64,000 bases of DNA from Nostoc sp. MS1 (GTDB taxonomy: Bacteria; Cyanobacteriota; Cyanobacteriia; Cyanobacteriales; Nostocaceae). A model generated the notes under the pieces. It was not told the origin of the DNA. It worked only from the letters and a program-made list of their open reading frames with translations, and ran no database searches. The stretch is from positions 868,001 to 932,000 of the forward strand of contig NZ_AP023441.1 of NCBI RefSeq assembly GCF_019976755.1, in the 5' to 3' direction. Positions 63,000-64,000 of the stretch are shown piece by piece. Position numbers and translations under genes: made by a program. Within the stretch, counting starts at the first letter, position 1; every line of letters starts with the position of its first letter.

Positions 63000-64000
63000 T
63001 TAAATCCTGGAACGTACAAATTTATCCAATCTCTCCAAACCCTTCTCAATTGTCGCCAAATCGGTGGCGTAGGAAAGGCGGATGTTTTTATCAGCGCCAA
63101 AGGCTATCCCTGGAATGACTGCAACCTGATGTTCTTCAATCAACGCATCACAAAATTCTAGAGATTTCAACCCAGTTTTGCTGATATCGGGGAATAGATA
63201 AAATGCACCGTCTGGTTTGGCTGTACTCAAGCCAGGAATGGAGTTGAGTCCGTCTAGCATTACCTGACGACGTTTAGCGAAGGCTAGACGCATTTCTTCA
63301 ACACAATCTTGGGAATCTTCCAAAGCGGCGATCGCTCCATATTGAGCAAAGGTACACACGTTTGATGTACTATGCCCTTGAATGGTGCTGGCGGCTTTGA
63401 TAATTTCCAATGGCCCGGCTAAATAACCCAGTCGCCACCCTGTCATAGAATAAGCTTTAGCAAAGCCGTTACTAATCAAGGTACGGTCAAAAATTTCCTT
63501 CCCTAGCGAACCGATGCTGATATGCTGTGCGCCATCGTAGAGAATTTTTTCGTAAATCTCATCGGAGACAACATAGATATCTGCATCAACTACTACCTGT
63601 GCCAAAGCTTTGATTTCCTCTGGTGTGTACACCATCCCTGTGGGGTTAGATGGGGAGTTGAGGACGAATAGCTTGGTTTTGGGGGTGATGGCTTTTCGCA
63701 GTTGTTCAGGAGTGATTTTATAACCTGTGGACGCATCGGTGGGAACAATTACCGATTTCCCGCCTACCAAAGTCACCATTTCAGGGTAACTCAACCAGTA
63801 GGGAGAAGGAATAATTACCTCATCGCCTGGATCAATCAACGCCACAATTAAGTTATATAGCGAATGCTTACCGCCGTTGGTGACAATGACATTCTCCGGC
63901 TTGTAATCCAGATTATTATCTTTTTGCAACTTACGGGCGATCGCTTCTTTTAACTTTGGTTCTCCGGCTGCGGGGCCATACTTGGTTTTGCCTTCATCCA
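63000..64000 (-). CDS. Aspartate/aromatic aminotransferase (partial, 5' end beyond window)
   Basis: The visible 333 residues are the larger part of a class I aminotransferase. YGPAAGEPKLKEAIARKL is near the left, IVALIDPGDEVIIPSPYWLSYPEMV and NSPSNPTGMVYTPEEI (pyridoxal contact) are in the middle, and SNGFAKAYSMTGWRLGYLAG carries the Schiff-base Lys. The C-terminal part includes KPDGAFYLFPDI, and it ends with ...ERLDKFVRSRI. The frame runs off the right edge; the first 50-60 residues are missing. The family makes aspartate or aromatic amino acids. The substrate (AspC or TyrB type) is not decidable. Confidence 0.95.
   Translation of the reverse strand, partial: DEGKTKYGPAAGEPKLKEAIARKLQKDNNLDYKPENVIVTNGGKHSLYNLIVALIDPGDEVIIPSPYWLSYPEMVTLVGGKSVIVPTDASTGYKITPEQLRKAITPKTKLFVLNSPSNPTGMVYTPEEIKALAQVVVDADIYVVSDEIYEKILYDGAQHISIGSLGKEIFDRTLISNGFAKAYSMTGWRLGYLAGPLEIIKAASTIQGHSTSNVCTFAQYGAIAALEDSQDCVEEMRLAFAKRRQVMLDGLNSIPGLSTAKPDGAFYLFPDISKTGLKSLEFCDALIEEHQVAVIPGIAFGADKNIRLSYATDLATIEKGLERLDKFVRSRI

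Overview
The window looks like chromosome from a filamentous, probably heterocyst-forming cyanobacterium of the Nostoc/Anabaena group (Nostocales). This is inferred from the high density of the HIP1 octamer GCGATCGC in and between genes, many short tandem repeats of the types GTTGACT, TGGTCATTAG and AATTCAAA that are typical of Nostocales, and cyanobacterial families: SbtA/SbtB, a PATAN-domain response regulator, CobT of the TIGR00303 type, an LpxB-related protein and a cyanobacterial Omp85. No prophage, CRISPR array, transposase or rRNA gene was seen. One tRNA gene (Ala, anticodon UGC) is present. Gene names below come from motif recognition, not from database searches.

Layout. 1-5.7 kb: a metallo-beta-lactamase-fold protein that has lost its metal ligands, flanked by 35-bp inverted repeats, and a 1409-residue protein joining a coiled coil, a repetitive disordered linker and an Hsp70-like ATPase. 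5.9-8.7 kb: a Crp/Fnr regulator, a DUF2232 membrane protein and CobT carrying an in-frame insertion made of dispersed repeats. 9.9-15.7 kb: a periplasmic binding lipoprotein, an aldo/keto reductase, a TPM-LemA pair and a DUF4336 protein. 15.8-21.5 kb, all minus strand: a coherent envelope-stress/efflux locus made of TetR, a Spy/CpxP-like periplasmic protein, a small secreted RLPNG-repeat protein and a MacA-MacB-ATPase tripartite exporter, with palindromes in front of several genes. 21.7-27.7 kb: a TPR protein, a single-domain response regulator, a GyrA/ParC-type topoisomerase subunit, a Uma2 protein and a methyltransferase. 27.8-35.1 kb: a five-gene Pil/Hmp-type chemosensory operon. 35.8-41 kb: ProA, a secreted flavoprotein, ClpS, a small basic protein and a small membrane protein.

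41.2-47.5 kb: a Ser/Thr kinase-MORN protein, a 45-bp-repeat secreted Pro/Ser-rich protein, an L,D-transpeptidase, a DUF3592 protein, an acyltransferase whose 3' end lies in a MITE-like element, and a DUF2127 protein. 47.5-55.5 kb: tRNA-Ala, TrhO, a SnoaL-like protein, an SPFH/flotillin-type protein with a strong terminator, a multi-PAS histidine kinase and an AbrB-VapC toxin-antitoxin pair. 55.5-59 kb: divergent Omp85 and LpxB-related genes for the outer membrane. 59.2-61.4 kb: beta-carbonic anhydrase, SbtB and SbtA, which fit one inorganic-carbon supply module. 61.7-64 kb: a GT2-TPR protein and the 3' part of an aspartate aminotransferase that runs off the right edge.

The most promising candidate for an under-described system is the TetR/Spy-like/RLPNG/MacAB cluster at 15.8-21.5 kb. 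After it come the Hsp70-like fusion at 1.0-5.2 kb and the kinase-MORN/repeat-protein/transpeptidase neighbourhood at 41.2-44.4 kb. Several small mobile or repeat elements have entered coding sequence (CobT, the TPM linker, the acyltransferase tail).
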